Source: Rhabdophis nuchalis
Lineage: Eukaryota; Chordata; Lepidosauria; Squamata; Natricidae
Assembly (NCBI GenBank): GCA_039707465.1
Contig: CM077643.1
Coordinates: 318,189,919 to 318,253,918 of the forward strand
Length of the DNA: 64,000 nt
Direction: 5' to 3'
Positions 22,105-35,119 of the stretch are shown piece by piece (positions within the stretch are counted from its first letter, which is position 1; every line of letters begins with the position of its first letter). Under the pieces are notes generated by a model that did no database searches, was not told where the DNA came from, and saw only the letters and a list, made by a program, of their open reading frames with translations. The translations under genes and the position numbers were made by a program.

Positions 22105-25100
22105 ACTATAACTCTCTTTAATTTCTATTCCAGAACATTTTGCTAACAGTTTCTGGCATGAACTCCACAGTTCATGTTCTCTTATCCCTTGCTATAGCTT
22201 CCTCATTTACCATTGTTGTCATTTCTTGGAAACCTGAAGATTGAGTCTGTTTTTCAATTTAGTAGCAATAGTTACTGAACATCAATATGTGGCCAAGCCA
22301 GTAGGTCTTTTTTAACCTTTCCCCTGTTTTAATCTTTGAATGCTCTGCAGAAACCTTATTCACTCCCAGTTGAGATAACCTTAGATCTTAAACCATATTG
22401 GATATAGTAATAAAATAAAGGAGAAGCACCATATGATGATGGACAGTAAAAAGTAATTTTTAAAAAAAAGAAAATTCCAAGTGAAGTGCATTCTACTTGT
22501 TTTTCACTACAAAATGAAACTGAAGTTGAACCAAATCAAATACAAGTTTGGTTTCTGGATTCATTTTACATAATTTCATCTAATATGTGAAGAAGCTTTA
22601 CAAGCATCCCAAAGACTAGATGACCATGCTACCACATTCAATTGTATTTTAAGTGTTTTAATTTTTATAACAGCCAATAGGGATTTTGGAAGCAAAAGTG
22701 GTGAGTCTCTAGTATGGCCAGCAAGCTACTAGGTTTACTTTCTTATTGATTCAGAGTAAAACTACTATAAATTTTCGTACAGGTTATTGCTCCCAGTAAA
22801 TTCATTTAGGCTCTTCATATTGGTAACCTTTCCTCCCACTGAATATGTATAGAAATGGCACAGATCATTTTGAGTTCTCAAAATGTTTTGAATTATAAAT
22901 CCTGCAAATCCATAATATCTGAAAATAATTGGAAATGTACTCCAAAACATCTAGAAATCACCAATCTACTTTTTTTTGCAAATAGATAGTTGGCACATTT
23001 CTAAATCTGAAGTGCAACACAACTGTACAATAATTATCATTTAAAATGCTTGCTATCTGGAAAAAGCTATTTCTATTCTAATAATTCCTCATCATTTCTG
23101 TTTTTTTAGACTGTCATTCCTCTGTCAAGTCAGACATAACTCAGTCATGATTACACAGAACTTAGGTAATGCTTCTTTTCACATTCTTACAGATATAAAA
23201 TGGAGGTCAAAAATAGCAAACTTATAAAGGGAAAGTCTTTAAAATGATTCCTTTTAACTAAACAAATACACCTAGTTAGGGAACATACTGTAGCTAATGG
23301 AATCAATTTCTTGATAAATGAAGATGCCCCTTCTTCAGCATTAACTTTTATCTGTGGAGGATGTTCTGTGCCAAATTCAGTTATTATTCTATTGTGGTAC
23401 AACAGACACACAAATGTTAACTTTGGCTGTTCATTCAGTCTTTGCCTGCCTTTTTGTACTTTGCAAACTGAATTGCTATCACAGAAATGAGAGAACTAAA
23501 AAATCCACATAATTCATATTATCTAAAATGTTGACACATGCACCTATAAATATTATCAGCTCTTGGAAAAATATTCTATATAATTAGAGTTATGTAAGTC
23601 AAGTGCTTGTTTGGCTATTTGTTATTTATTCTATTACTTGTTTTGTATTTGCACCATTTGAAATTTTCTGGAATGGTTAGAAAATCCTGCTTTATAATTT
23701 TTAAACCAACTCTTCTTTATTTTAATCGGAGGGGTAATTCGCCCCCACCCCCATTTTTAAAAAATAAATTGTGTTTTGTATTTTTGAACATTTCAATTTA
23801 CACTCTCTATTTTAATATTATCGGTTTTAAAATGGAATTTAGATTTAAAATGTGGATGTATCCTATTAAAGACCCTTCTTCTATGAAAAAATAGAAATTT
23901 CCCGATTTCAGAGATTCAGTATCATTAACAACTTACTTCAAAGCAGCATATACTTTTTGATGGATTCATGAAATCATCCCAGTTGCTAGAATTTACAAAA
24001 ATTTACACTTCCAAATTACCTAAGCTCTGCAAGACATCCATTAACTGATCAAATCTCTGCAACACTTATTTTTCATTCTGTTGAAAAATGAAATGAAACA
24101 GAATTTTGCATTTGCTTATGGAAAGTTCTGGAAACTTGAATACAATCCCATTGTATTCTGGAAGTTTGGTTTTCTTCAAAGGAACACTTCTTTACAGATA
24201 TGGATTGGATTACAGGCTTCATGTATAATGTACGGTCATGTACTGTATATGCAGTAATTGTTTTGGAGTATTTATGGGGTCTCATCTAGCATTTGTCAGC
24301 AACTTCTTAATGAGTCTACATCTTCTAGGATTGTGCAGCTGCTATTTGCAGGTGTAGCGCAATTGCAGAGGAAGTTGTGTTTGAGTAAGGAGCTGAAGAT
24401 TGGATGTTAGGGGAACATTCAAACTACACTCAACAGCACTGCACAGCTTTCATAACATCCGATTCTCAGGCCTGCAAAATCATTTGTGCTGTGCTTGGAA
24501 ATCTCCAAAAACTGTTATCAAAACGTACTTTTTAAAAATAATAGTATTTAATACTTTGAAAGAATATACAGTGCATAAAAATTTAAAAATAAAAAACAAA
24601 AAAACATATAAAAACATAAAATAAGTTACAGGCATTTTTTTCTATTGAGTTTAATTTGAACATACTTGGTTAACATAAGTGGATGGATTTAATGGATGCA
24701 TAAAAATAAAAATTGAGAGTTAATAGATCAAATTACTATATGGTTCTATGGATCACAGAATCAAGTTTCAGATGTGGCACAAATCTATAACCCAAGAATG
24801 GTTTTCCATTAGAATTTATTCATGATATCAAAGTATACTTTCACAAGTTTATTAATCATTCTTCCAATGAAGGAATAAGATATTTTTCCAACAGAAAGAA
24901 CACAACATCCTTGAAGCTAGGAATATATACAGTGCTACTTCAGTGAACATTAAAGACATTTTGAAGGGAGTTAGTGAAATTGAATGGTATATCTCAAATT
25001 GTAAGTAAAAACTTCAAAATCTGTTCAATTTTATGATTCATTTTCCAGTATTGATAGGCTTTAACATTGCCACCATATAGGTCCAAAGGGTCCAATCTGT

Positions 25101-25540
25101 TTCTTGTAATTGCAATTTTTAGTACAATAAAACATATTGTTAAATATGGAACTCAATATTACCGTAGTGATATTAACTATATGTAACATTTATTTCAATT
25201 GTAAGAGGAAAATCAAAATCAGTTTCTCTTTTGGTATTCCACCCACTATTATTGGAATGGGATTATACTGCCACCATCTATAGCTCAGAAAAACAAATTG
25301 TGTACTTTTGTATAACATCTTTCTTGGCACCTATGCATATTGCACCAAACACCAGAACATATCACCATAACTTTGTATGATGAACAAGGTATGATAACCT
25401 ATTTAATCTAAGATTTACTTCTAAACAAGTATATCCCATAATTATGAGTGTATTCTTTTTAAGGAAATATGGGTTTCAGAAAGAGAATATTGACTTAGAT
25501 CTCATTTCAATTGATTTTTGCCCTGCCCCTACTACCTAGC
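22105..25540. other. Unannotated AT-rich sequence
   Basis: 3.4 kb, the longest featureless stretch. A small local inverted repeat around 24123-24170 (GGAAACTTGAATACAAT / ATTGTATTCTGGAAG) and A-rich runs near 22455 and 24590-24620. No family, RNA gene or exon recognised. Confidence 0.45.
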
Positions 25541-25544
25541 GGTT

Positions 25545-25623
25545 TTAAATCAATCCACCAAGTGGCAACAAGCTCTAAAAGTTCTATATAAATGGCAAAT
25601 AAGATCAGGGTGGATTGATTTAA
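25545..25623. repeat. Small MITE-like inverted repeat
   Basis: TTAAATCAATCCACC (25545-25559) and its exact inverse GGTGGATTGATTTAA (25609-25623) bracket 49 bp. It may be a tiny DNA element; no clear target duplication. Confidence 0.4.
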
Positions 25624-25946
25624 TCTGTTATTTCCAGGGGATTTAGCCAATGTTTCACCTATTTTAACAAGAAGGCCACCAAAAGTATATAATAAAAAAA
25701 ATCAATTCCTTTACATATTTCTAGATTCTTTCTATCACTGTTCCGATCATTCATATAGTCTGGATTCTATATACTACCCACAAATAAATCCTCCAATTTT
25801 ATTCTTAGGTGGATTAGAGTAAAACACTTGTTTTTAAAATGTAAAGTACATATACTTGGGTACTACCTGTAGATAATGTCTGACTCGTCTTCTTTTTTCC
25901 AATCAAATGCCAGTGGCTTAATTATAACTTCATCTGCCATTTCAGC

Positions 25947-26395
25947 TTTTGTTGTTCAGTTATTAAGTCATGTCCAACTCTTTGTGACTCCATGGATCAT
26001 AGTATGCCAGGCTCCCGTTCTCAACTCTCTCCCAGAATTTGCCCTAATTCATATTCATTGTATCATTGATACTATCTAACCATTTCATCTGCTTCCATCC
26101 CCTTCTCCTTTTACCGTCAGTCATTCACAACATCAGGGCCTTTTCCAACGATTCCACTCTTCTCCTTAGTATCACCAAATACTTTACGTGACCTAAATAT
26201 TTGAGCTTCAGTATCTGTCCTTCCAAAAACAGTGAGGGTTTATTCCTTTTAAGATTGGTTGATTTGATCTCCTTGCAGTCCAGGGTACTTTCAAGAATCT
26301 TGAACAATTTTAAAGCGCTCAGCCTTCCTTATGGTCCAACTCTCATTCTACTGACCTCCAAATTTAGAGTCCTCTTTTTCCTAGTTCATGCATGA
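25947..26395 (-). mobile_element. BovB (RTE-clade) LINE 3' coding region
   Basis: On the minus strand this reads as the BovB ORF2 C-terminal region ending near GTTGTTCAGT; the plus strand shows the well-known TGTCCAACTCTTTGTGACTCCATGG block, then the CTTGCAGTCCAGGGTAC block at about 26270. Frameshifts and stops leave at most 60 open codons. BovB occurs in squamates and ruminants and is a known case of horizontal transfer between them. It supplies the machinery for Sauria SINEs, one of which is at 46283. Confidence 0.9.
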
Positions 26396-27542
26396 CAAAT
26401 TTTTAGGGTGCAAATGCATTCTTTCTGATGGCTTCATTCTGTTTGCTATTGCTTATACACTATTTAGCCATCATGTTTCCTTATTTACTGTGCCTCACAA
26501 ATTCCAGATTTCCAAATTTAGAGGCCTCATAATTCCAGACGATGGCCAGCTTAAAATGTTTTAAGACAGTTGAAGAATTAAGAGCTTTTCCCTAAAGGTT
26601 CTGAAGTTAAAATCGACAAATGGATTACAATATGATGTAATACTAATAATTTCAGCAGTATTTGCAGAAGAGGCCTACAAGTGAGGAGAAGAAAGCTATG
26701 TGGGTTTCATTATGAATAGTTGGACTAAATAAGAGATTTTGACTAAAACAGCTGAAGAATAGTATCTCAAAGTTCCAATAAGACTCTACTGTGATATTTT
26801 TCTCTTAGACCAGAGGGTGCTATTTCTAAATGGCTGTGCTAAATAAAACTACTACTAAGGCTCTGTATAAAAGCCCTGGGTGTTACATGCACCACAATCA
26901 CTAAGAATGACAAACCAGTTGTAAATTAGATAGATTTTTTTAAAAAAGATAAAATTTTATACCCAATCAAACTGAATTAAAAGCCTGTCCCAAAACATTG
27001 CTGTATTCGTGTCATGACTCTGCATGGAGTTCATAAAAAGCCTACAAAATTCTACTAGAACGTGTAGAAACAAGCGTGAAAATGGAGTAAGCAGCCAAGC
27101 CTAACATGGCATATTAACTGATGAATCACAGCATGCATTGCTGCCACAGGAGGTTTGTTTTCCGAATATTACTTTCCTTCCCATTAGGATGGTGACTGTC
27201 TCCGTTTCTGTGACTCTGAGATGACATCTTTTTTTCAGGGGGGAAAAATAAACCTATAACCTTTCTAAATTAACTTTCTGAATCAGAATGCAGAGGTTAA
27301 GCAAATAGCACAGCATTAAAGCAGAAGTGCCAAGATTTAATATTTGTGCACAAACATATAAAACAATTATGTTCAAGGTAGATGGCCTTGAGACATCTTC
27401 AGCGTTTACCCTCTGAAAAGAATATAGTCATGTTAAAGTAAATGGCAAATGCAGTTTAACAGGGTCCCTTTAAGGGCACAGGTGGAGGGCAAGAAAAGAA
27501 AACATTTTTTTCACTAGAATCATATGTTCATTAAATATACCG
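26396..27542. other. Unannotated AT-rich sequence
   Basis: Nothing recognised. Confidence 0.5.
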
Positions 27543-27555
27543 TTTAGATCCTTAT

Positions 27556-27788
27556 TATTATCTCCTTTTAATGACTCCACAATCCCTTGCAGGGTGGAGT
27601 CTTGGCAACTGATCAGAGCTGAGTGTTTATTGTCTGCATGCCCTTCCTATCACCAGTGCAGACTTATATTCAGCAGATATATTCTCAAATATATCTGCTG
27701 AAATATCTGCCTCTACCTAGGATCGAACTCCCAGCCTCCTGATTGTGAGGCAAGTACTCCACCTCTAGGCCACTGCACCACTCCACAA
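27556..27788 (-). mobile_element. tRNA-derived SINE with RTE-like tail
   Basis: The minus strand starts with a tRNA-like head (GTGGTGCAGTGGCCTAGAGG as box A region, GAGTTCGATCC as box B) and ends with an AGGAAGGGCATGC tail typical of RTE/BovB-mobilised SINEs. A perfect 13-bp TSD (TTTAGATCCTTAT, 27543-27555 and 27789-27801) flanks it. An inverted repeat (CAGCAGATATATT / AATATATCTGCTG) lies in the body near 27672-27702. Confidence 0.88.
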
Positions 27789-27801
27789 TTTAGATCCTTA
27801 T

Positions 27802-28726
27802 GACCTTTAGAAATGTATTTTACAAGTAGAACCTGGATGCCCTCCATGGTTTAGCCGGATTATAAAGCTCCAGATGTCCATAGCAAGGAGCTGGGACCTC
27901 AGAGAATGCCACCCGTAGTAGTAGTCTCCCTCCTGTGGAATAAGAAGGTTCCTGAGATCAGATGTACTTTCATTCTTATTTTAAAAATAGCAAATACAAT
28001 CTTTATTTTGGAGGGTGGATAGGAAGTTCTTATCCAATGGCATACAGTTTTTAATTTATTGAGAATCATTATTTGTGATATTATTGAAGGTTTTTTTTAA
28101 AAGTTCCAGATCTTGCAAACCAGTTAGAATTATTGCACTAGCATACAAATGTTAATGTAGGGAGATAAATATTCACATGCAAACATCAAGGTAGAAGTGC
28201 AATATAATATTGGAAACAACTCCTTTAAAATCTCAGTCTGAACTTATACCAGTTTTTAGACTGTATGGCTGCTGTATTTTGCTCACATGATTACTTTCAT
28301 TACTGAATTAAGAAACATTACATTAAGAAACATTACTGTTCCTTAGTGTTCTCCTCCTTCCGTTCTCTGCCTGCCCATCTTTCTTTTTGATAATCATCTA
28401 ACTGTATTTCTGGTTCTGCTCTTTTTCATTGTTTATTATATTGTTTTATTATCTTCTGTTCTGTTCACACTCTTGTCATTCTTTTCATGGTGAGATAGGC
28501 AGTAAATAAATAATAATAAATAGTTATACAGTCTGAGTTACTGTTTATTCAGTCTATAATTGGTGTAATTATACCTCCTACTCCATTCCTATTGAAGACC
28601 TGGGATTAATTTAGGTACAAGAAATGAGACAAATCGTTTTCATGCTCTCTGCATGACTGCTGAAATCCACTAACAAAGATGAAACCTTCATATGATTTGA
28701 AAGAGGGAATTTATGTCTAGGCCTGG
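27802..28726. other. Mostly unannotated, with a possible old LINE tail
   Basis: 28377-28530 ends in GGTGAGATAGGCAGTAAATAAATAATAATAAAT, shaped like an old L2/CR1-group 3' tail (about 0.35 likely). The rest shows nothing. Confidence 0.4.
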
Positions 28727-29657
28727 ACAGGGTGTCCTTGAACTATGACTATAATTGAGTGTGCAATCTCAGTCATAATGATTGTTAGAAGTAGACTCCT
28801 AGAGTTGGGTAGGCAATATATAATACCATAATGACAAATGGTCATTGTGACTTTAAGAATGTTGGAATGTTAGAGTGCAATTAGGAAGTGCAATTATCTC
28901 CAACTATAAGATGAAGCCAGGAGAGCACATATCTCTCTCTCTGCTGGATTTGCTGTTTGATAACTGAATTGCTCGTGTTCTGTGAAAAACTGTGTTTGAA
29001 GAAGGAAGAAGAAGGAAGATTGTATTTGCTGACTGTAAGCAATTTGATATTTGTTAAGACTTTGTTTTTGACTTGATTTAACATCACTGCTTGTTAAGCA
29101 GTAGTTTAGTTTAGTAGTTTTTACAACTTCAGTAAAAGCTATTTTATTTTTACTTAACAGTGTCTGGTCTACTAAATGTGTGTACACTAACAACGGTTCC
29201 TCTAGCTGCATACTCTGCTGCACACCCTTTGCTGTGCATTGTTAGATATCACCTAACAATGATGGTCATTAAAAATGTCACCAGATGACCACATCCAATT
29301 TTATTGCAGCAATTGTTAAGTGAATGTTGTAGTCATTTAGCAAACTCATTGTTCCCTATGAGCCTTTGTATGCCTGTGTGTGTGTATGCGTGTGCTGAAA
29401 TTGACAAAAACTTCCAGTTTTTTGGCAGAAGTAAAATCTGGCTTTCATCAAAATGTCATAAATTACAAATCACATTACATTGGGACATTGTAATGGTAAT
29501 GAATGCAGGTCAGTTGACAAGAGTCCAAAATGTGGTCATGTGATTAAGGAGGGGACCAGGCATCAGAGCTTCAAATCAAGGTTGTAAGCAGCTTGGTGTC
29601 TACGTTATCTTCAAGAGGTTGCTAAGCAACTGGTCATTAAGTCAAGGACTATCTGTA
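28727..29657. mobile_element. TA-target MITE, family C, split by an LTR
   Basis: The left part 28727-28782 (ACAGGGTGTCCTTGAACTATG...) and the right part 29259-29657 (ending GTCAAGGACTATCTGTA) are halves of one family C element; removing 28783-29263 joins them. A TG-rich stretch near 29376-29393 and the GGTCATGTGATTAAGG block are family features. Confidence 0.75.
28783..29258 (+). mobile_element. Solo LTR, 476 bp
   Basis: Begins TGTTAG and ends CTAACA, and is flanked by exact 5-bp duplications ATGAT (28778-28782, 29259-29263). No internal retroelement sequence is present, so it is a solo LTR left by recombination. Orientation is chosen from the T-rich 3' half and is uncertain because the ends are symmetrical. 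Family (gypsy-like or other) not determined. Confidence 0.78.
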
Positions 29658-29689
29658 GTCTCTGAAAGGAATTAATATTAGTGTGTCTT

Positions 29690-29790
29690 CTCATTTAATT
29701 TCTCATATTTTATTGTACACTGTCTAGAATCTCTTTATAAGGGAGATGGAAAGTTCTTAAATATGACAAATAAATAAATACATAAATAAC
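29690..29790 (+). mobile_element. Old L2-type LINE 3' tail
   Basis: TTGTACACTGTCTAGAATC...GGGAGATGGAAAG...AAATAAATAAATA has the layout of the L2 3' end at 19440, strongly diverged. Confidence 0.45.
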
Positions 29791-29905
29791 CTCACAATAA
29801 TGTGCATTTTATTTTTTAGTTGAGATTACATGTACATGTATGTGAAATATCTCTTAATATGAGAGATATTAGATATTTGAGAACTTGGAGGTTCTCTTTC
29901 AGAAA

Positions 29906-30036
29906 AACTGAATAATAAAATTGGAAGGGACCTTGGAGCACTTCTAAACCAACACCCTTCTCAAGCAGGAAACTCTATACAATTTTAGACAAATGGTTAT
30001 CGAATCTTGTCTTAAAAATCCAGTGTTTAGGCTATC
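29906..30036 (-). mobile_element. CR1 LINE 3' end
   Basis: Inverse of the CR1 3' UTR and last codons (TTGGAAGGGACCTTGGAG, ACAAATGGTTATC). Diverged. Confidence 0.82.
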
Positions 30037-30182
30037 AGAAATATGACGTTAGCCTGAACACTTTGTTTAAATGAACTCCATTTCTCCATGAAAATATGCA
30101 GAGAGAAATTAGCTCCGTTTGAAAATGACAGAAAGGGTGAAGAGAGATTGGCTCTCTAAACTCACCTAGTGAACCTCTATAG

Positions 30183-30494
30183 CAGTGATGGTGAACCTTT
30201 TCGGCACCAAGTGCTGAAAACGTCATGCAGAAATGTTGCACGCACACTTGTTGGGGCTGCACTCCAAAAAAGCCAAACTTCTGGGTTCTGGCACACATGT
30301 GCACCCGACAATTAGCTGGCTGGTGTTCATGCATACACTGGTTTTTGGCACTGCTGCACACATGAAGGACAGCTGGTTATCATGCGCACATGCATCCCAG
30401 AAACCTGGAAAACAAACAGTCAAGGCCATGTGTGCCGGCTAACATGGTTTTATGTGCCACTTTGGGCACGTGTGCCATAGGTTCACCATTATGG
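30183..30494. mobile_element. Non-autonomous hAT, 312 bp, exact TSD
   Basis: CAGTGATGGTGAACC at the left and GGTTCACCATTATGG at the right, flanked by exact CTCTATAG duplications (30175-30182, 30495-30502). Same family as 3537-3896. Confidence 0.93.
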
Positions 30495-30502
30495 CTCTAT
30501 AG

Positions 30503-32027
30503 CTTTGGGTAGACTTGAACCACATTCATATGTTGGCACACATAGACAGATGGCTGACCAGCGTCTGCTCCAACGTGTCCACCAAGAAGAACCCACCAAT
30601 GGGTAATGACATGGACAATAGGTGCTAATATGGACAAGATCCTGCTCCGAGTACCTACTTTGATCTAATACTAAGAAATGAGATGAATTTGTTCAGATGT
30701 AACAACCAAGAAACTCTGGTTTAGCAAATGGCATTGCATTGCCAGGACTGAGTTTCTGTACCTTCTGAGTATTGTAACCTATTCTGTTTGTCTCACCTGC
30801 CTTACATGGAAACATTTCTTCATTATCCAATTAAAAATTCTGCAGTCAAATGCAGACAGGTCAGCATTATCAATGTCCACTGTAAGAAAGGACAACAGCC
30901 ATGTTAATTTTTTGTTCTGGGTCATGATACACTGAAAAAGAGAATTACTGTAAAATTAAAGTGCAAAATGACCTCTCAAGCTTGCTTAGCAGGTGCTAAT
31001 TCACTTTGATCTATCCCTCCCTATAATAATTTCACGATGGCAGTAAAATCATACATATTTATAAATGTGGGAATAGGTGGCTGTTGTTCTGTTTGTAATT
31101 TATGGCAACAAAGAATTCATTTAGATTCCTATACTTGGAAACCCCCAAGGTGACTCTGCTGTGGCTACAGGATCCCCGCTGTGCAGGATACCTAACATAA
31201 TAAAGAACAAAGCAAAAACAAGGCAACATTGAGGTTGGGGCTCTTGGGTAATCAATTCAGGTATTTACAGCTGAAACAATAGCACTGTGCAAATCAACAT
31301 CATTACTAGTTTGCTGATAGGAACTCCAGGGAATTAAGCACGTGTCTGCCTGCAAAGCAGCTGATTAATCCAAGTTACTTATGTTTGGTTAGAGCGTTAT
31401 TGTTCCCTTCATAATTAACCATAAATGAGTGCTTAGGAGGACAGTGGAGAACCAGGCTTACACAGTGTCATTACATTTCTGCCCTTGACCATTACATGGG
31501 CAAGTCCTTGAAATCAATAATGCTCTTCACACTCACATCTGTTATAATATGCGTATGTATAATATAATCTATACTGTAGAAGTGCAGGGCATTCTACTTT
31601 ATTATTGTATTGGAGTTTTCTAAGTTATGTTCTTTTTGTAACAGCTGCCAACTTGACATACCATCTGAAGAAGCTCAAGAGCTCTGGCAGGGGTTTGATA
31701 ATATTTTAAGAAAAGTATGTCCATGTCTAATGCTAGCAGATACAAATACAATATTTCCCTCCAATTGTTTATCTCTCTAAAAACAAACAAGACTTGTGTT
31801 GTCCCAAGAACAGGAGCATACTGCTGTCCTTATGCAATACATCAGACTCATTTTCATCAATATTGAAATATTTAAGTAATAATAATTAAGAATTTGTCAT
31901 GAATTTGTGATACTTATGGAGGAGCTACCAGATGTGGCTGCCTTTCATGGATTAATTATACAGTTGGATAAACTATATGGAGTAAAAAGATTATCAGCAT
32001 TGTGATAATACAATACTTCATACACAA
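30503..32027. other. Unannotated sequence
   Basis: Nothing recognised on either strand. Confidence 0.5.
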
Positions 32028-32152
32028 GCTGGGTTCACATAATATACTAAACCATAATGTGGCTTATTAGTTCTGGCTTAGCAAAATGTTGAACAGCTAT
32101 CACGGGCTTGTAAAGTATGAATTCTATATTTACCATACTATGTGAACCCCAC
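32028..32152. mobile_element. Short MITE, GGGTTCACATA ends
   Basis: CTGGGTTCACATAATATACTAAA (left) and its diverged inverse ending TATGTGAACCCCA (right) form TIRs of about 23 bp around a short interior. CCATGGTTTAGCA, 50 bp further on, may belong to the same family. Confidence 0.5.
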
Positions 32153-34028
32153 CAATTGTTCTTCGTTCTATAAATCATGATTAAACTAACCATGGTTTAG
32201 CACAGACCTGGGCATTTTACAGCCCCCAGGCCACATCTAGCCCTGCATTGCTGAACAGTCCACCTCCTTTGAAACAACATGTCCCTGAGCAATTAATTCT
32301 AGGACTGGTAGTTTGAAAGACTGGGGGAATTATGTTTCTCTACATGACATGTGCTTTCAAGAACCCAAAGTCCCATAGTCCCTTGCTGTGCATAAGGAGA
32401 CAGGAGAGGGACAAGAAGCCATGATCACGAGGGACATTCATCTCACTGATGGTGGAAGCCAGCTGAACAGAATGATTAGCAATCAATGTTCCAGTTTTTC
32501 AAATCAGTTTTCCCCCCCTGCAGGCTGGCTCAAGCAATAAAGAAGTACAGGAGGAGGAAAAGGGAGATGGAAATGTTTTTAACATAGAGACACTGTCTTT
32601 GACAATGGCAACTGATGACAAAAAAAAAAGCGCTTCCAGATAAAATATGTGATTCTCATGCTTTCAAAAGGCAGTCAGGTAGCATTATCATCATCACTAT
32701 AAGCAGTGTATTCAAAAGATGACATGCACAAACTGCCAAAGACTGAGTTCAGATAGCAGCAGGATATTCATGCAATAAATTCATTTATTTGTGCTTATTA
32801 TGTTTACTTGTCCATAATCAAAGAGCAATAAACAGAGAAAAAGAAAAGGCAAGGACAGTCTCATGATGTCTCAAGGGCAAGTCTAAACGCATTTACTGAA
32901 CAGTGGTGAAAATGTACAGAAAACTATTGTGGTAGTGAGTGAGAAAAGGCAATTTATTATTTTATCCTATATGATGCTGCTCCTGATTCTCCCATCAAGA
33001 ACAACCAGTGCTGATTTCCAATTTGTACTTCACAGCATGTACATTGCTGGGCAAATTTAACATTAAAGAAAAGGATTTACTGAATTTATCAACAATCATG
33101 TTTAAAAAATGGAAAATTGAAATTACTAGCTTGTAGAATCCTAACAAGCAACTTGATAATTGGAGAAATCAAGTTTTGATAATGGTTCCAATATAAAAAC
33201 TGCTCAGGCCAGCATTATGCGCCCAAATGAACTAGATTGTATTCTCTTTGTGCTTTCCATTTACCAAATCTTCTAAGAATGAAGCTGCTTGCGTTGAATG
33301 AATTGTTCACATTTTTGGCGGCATGCAATATTCCCATCTTCCCTCCTTCCCCTTGCAATTTTTCAGTATGTTCAGCTGGCTTCTGAGGTGGAAAATTACA
33401 AAGAAAATATATATGATTCTCTTCACTCTCAAATACGTGCTGGAGCACATATATTGATGCTATCCATCCACTCAAAAAGTATCTTCCAGGTATTCTACAA
33501 GAGCTGGGATGTGCTCTTGAATGAAATGTGACATACACAACTAAATCATAATAAAAGCACTGTAAAGGTACTTCAGTTCATTCTCAGGACTTTTGTTGAG
33601 TTGCTTCTGATATAATATTCTTTTTAAGTCTTTATGATAGAATCAAGATTTTCCTAGCGCGAGGAATCTGGCTTGAATCAGATTCAAGGATCAGAACTGC
33701 ACCAGGATCAAAGTTGTATTCTACAGCATCCTAGCAGCAACTCAGAAATAATCAGTCACTAGAATCAACATCACCTTAGAATGGGGTGGGGGAGGGGGAG
33801 AATATTGCAGAAGCTTCGTTGCCATAAAATAATGTCCTAGAACAGGTCTAAACCTTTCCAAACATTCATGACCTGTTTTTCTACATGCAGTTTATCTAAT
33901 CCACCCATCCAATCTTATCTAATCCATCACTAATGCAGATGACTGGATTAATATTTTGGATATTCCATGAATTGTTGTAGAATTATCTCTACCAATAAAG
34001 GAGAATATTTGTAGTTAAGGTTTGAAAT
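32153..34028. other. Unannotated sequence, possible hAT end
   Basis: CAGACCTGGGCATTTTACAG followed by CCCCCAGGCCACAT near 32204-32240 resembles the end of a hAT element, but no partner end or TSD was found. The remainder is featureless; a G-rich run lies near 33783-33800. Confidence 0.35.
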
Positions 34029-34142
34029 GAAGGATCCTTGGTGTCTTCTGAGCTTGGCTGTTTTTTTTTGCAGATGTTTCATTACCCAAACATAATGAAA
34101 TGTCTGCAAAACAATCAAGCTCAAAGAGCATTAAGGACCCCT
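34029..34142. repeat. Foldback repeat, family D
   Basis: TGCAGATGTTTCATT (34069-34083) and AATGAAATGTCTGCA (about 34097-34111) are inverted copies. The arms extend outward imperfectly to GGATCCTTGGTGTC and AAGGACCCC. Same architecture as family B but different sequence. Confidence 0.6.
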
Positions 34143-34328
34143 CAGAATTATTTCTGTTCTTCTGGACTGATTCAGTCTATGCTCAAGTCACTTTTTCTAT
34201 ATATTCATAAAACATGTGTTCTGAAAGAAATGCAAGAGGTGGGAAGCGGTGTGTGTGTGTGTTTCTCATAGGCACTACTGCTGTTTTGCTCATGGACATG
34301 CACCACGCGCACATGCACAGTTCAATAA

Positions 34329-34745
34329 TACGAATATACGAATACGAATATTTATTTGTATAACCGCGTCCTCTCCCCTAGGGGACTTGGAGCGGTGTAC
34401 AGGGAGAAAATTAAAACAGCATAAAAAATATACATAAATACACTAAAAACAAATTGAATTTAACTATCCCTGCACTAAAATTCCCATTTAAAATTAACAA
34501 TCCCTAATCCCTGGGTAGAGACTAACCTAGGCCGGCCAAGCAGAAAAAATGAGTTTTTAATTTCTGACGGAAGGAGCGGAGGTCCGTAGTTGTTCTGATG
34601 TCGGGGGGAAGGTCGTTCCAGAGGGCTGGGCCCGCCACAGAGAAGGCCCTTCCCCTGGGCGTCGCCCACTGACAAAGTCTAGTGGACGGCACCCGGAGAA
34701 GTCCCTCTCTGTGGGAGCGAATCGGCCGGGAGAAATTGTTCTGTG
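34329..34745 (-). mobile_element. L2 LINE 3' end
   Basis: The minus strand encodes the L2 RT C-terminus (SHREGLLRVPSTRLCQ, PRGRAFSVAGPALWNDLPPD, LRSFRQKLKTHFF), then the 3' UTR with GTACACCGCTCC and a short ATACGAAT microsatellite (34329-34351). The upstream join near 34745-34800 is not L2. Confidence 0.88.
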
Positions 34746-34878
34746 CATGCGCAGAAGCCAAAAACAAGATGGCAGCTGTTGTCCTAGCTAAAGCATCTAA
34801 TACTTCCATTTGTATTCTTAAGTGAACTTTTCAAACATGCACTGAAGTCATTCAACAGACCTTACATACACAATATAG

Positions 34879-35111
34879 CACTAGCACTTAGACTTATATA
34901 CCGCTTCACAGTGCTTTACAGCCCTCTCTAAGCGGTTTACAGAGTCAGTCTATTGCCCCCAACAGTCTGGGTCCTCATTTTACCCACCTCGGAAGGATGG
35001 AAGGCTGAGTCAACCTTGAGCCTGGTGAGATTTGACTTGCCAAACTGCAGAACCAGTAATCGATAGAAGTAGCCTGCAGTACTGAACTCTAACCACTGTG
35101 CCACTGTGGCT
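34879..35111 (-). mobile_element. tRNA-derived SINE with L2/CR1-like tail
   Basis: The minus strand opens with GAGCCACAGTGGCACAGTGG and a box A-like region, then a diverged box B region, and ends with a GTAAACCGCTTAGAG tail like L2/CR1-group LINE ends. The 8-bp repeats CAATATAG (34871-34878, 35112-35119) look like its TSD. This is a different SINE type from the ones at 27556 and 46283. Confidence 0.82.
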
Positions 35112-35119
35112 CAATATAG

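Noticed and set aside
30538..32000. Search for host exons or conserved non-coding elements
   Set aside because: No splice-bounded open frame or recognisable domain; conservation cannot be judged from one sequence.
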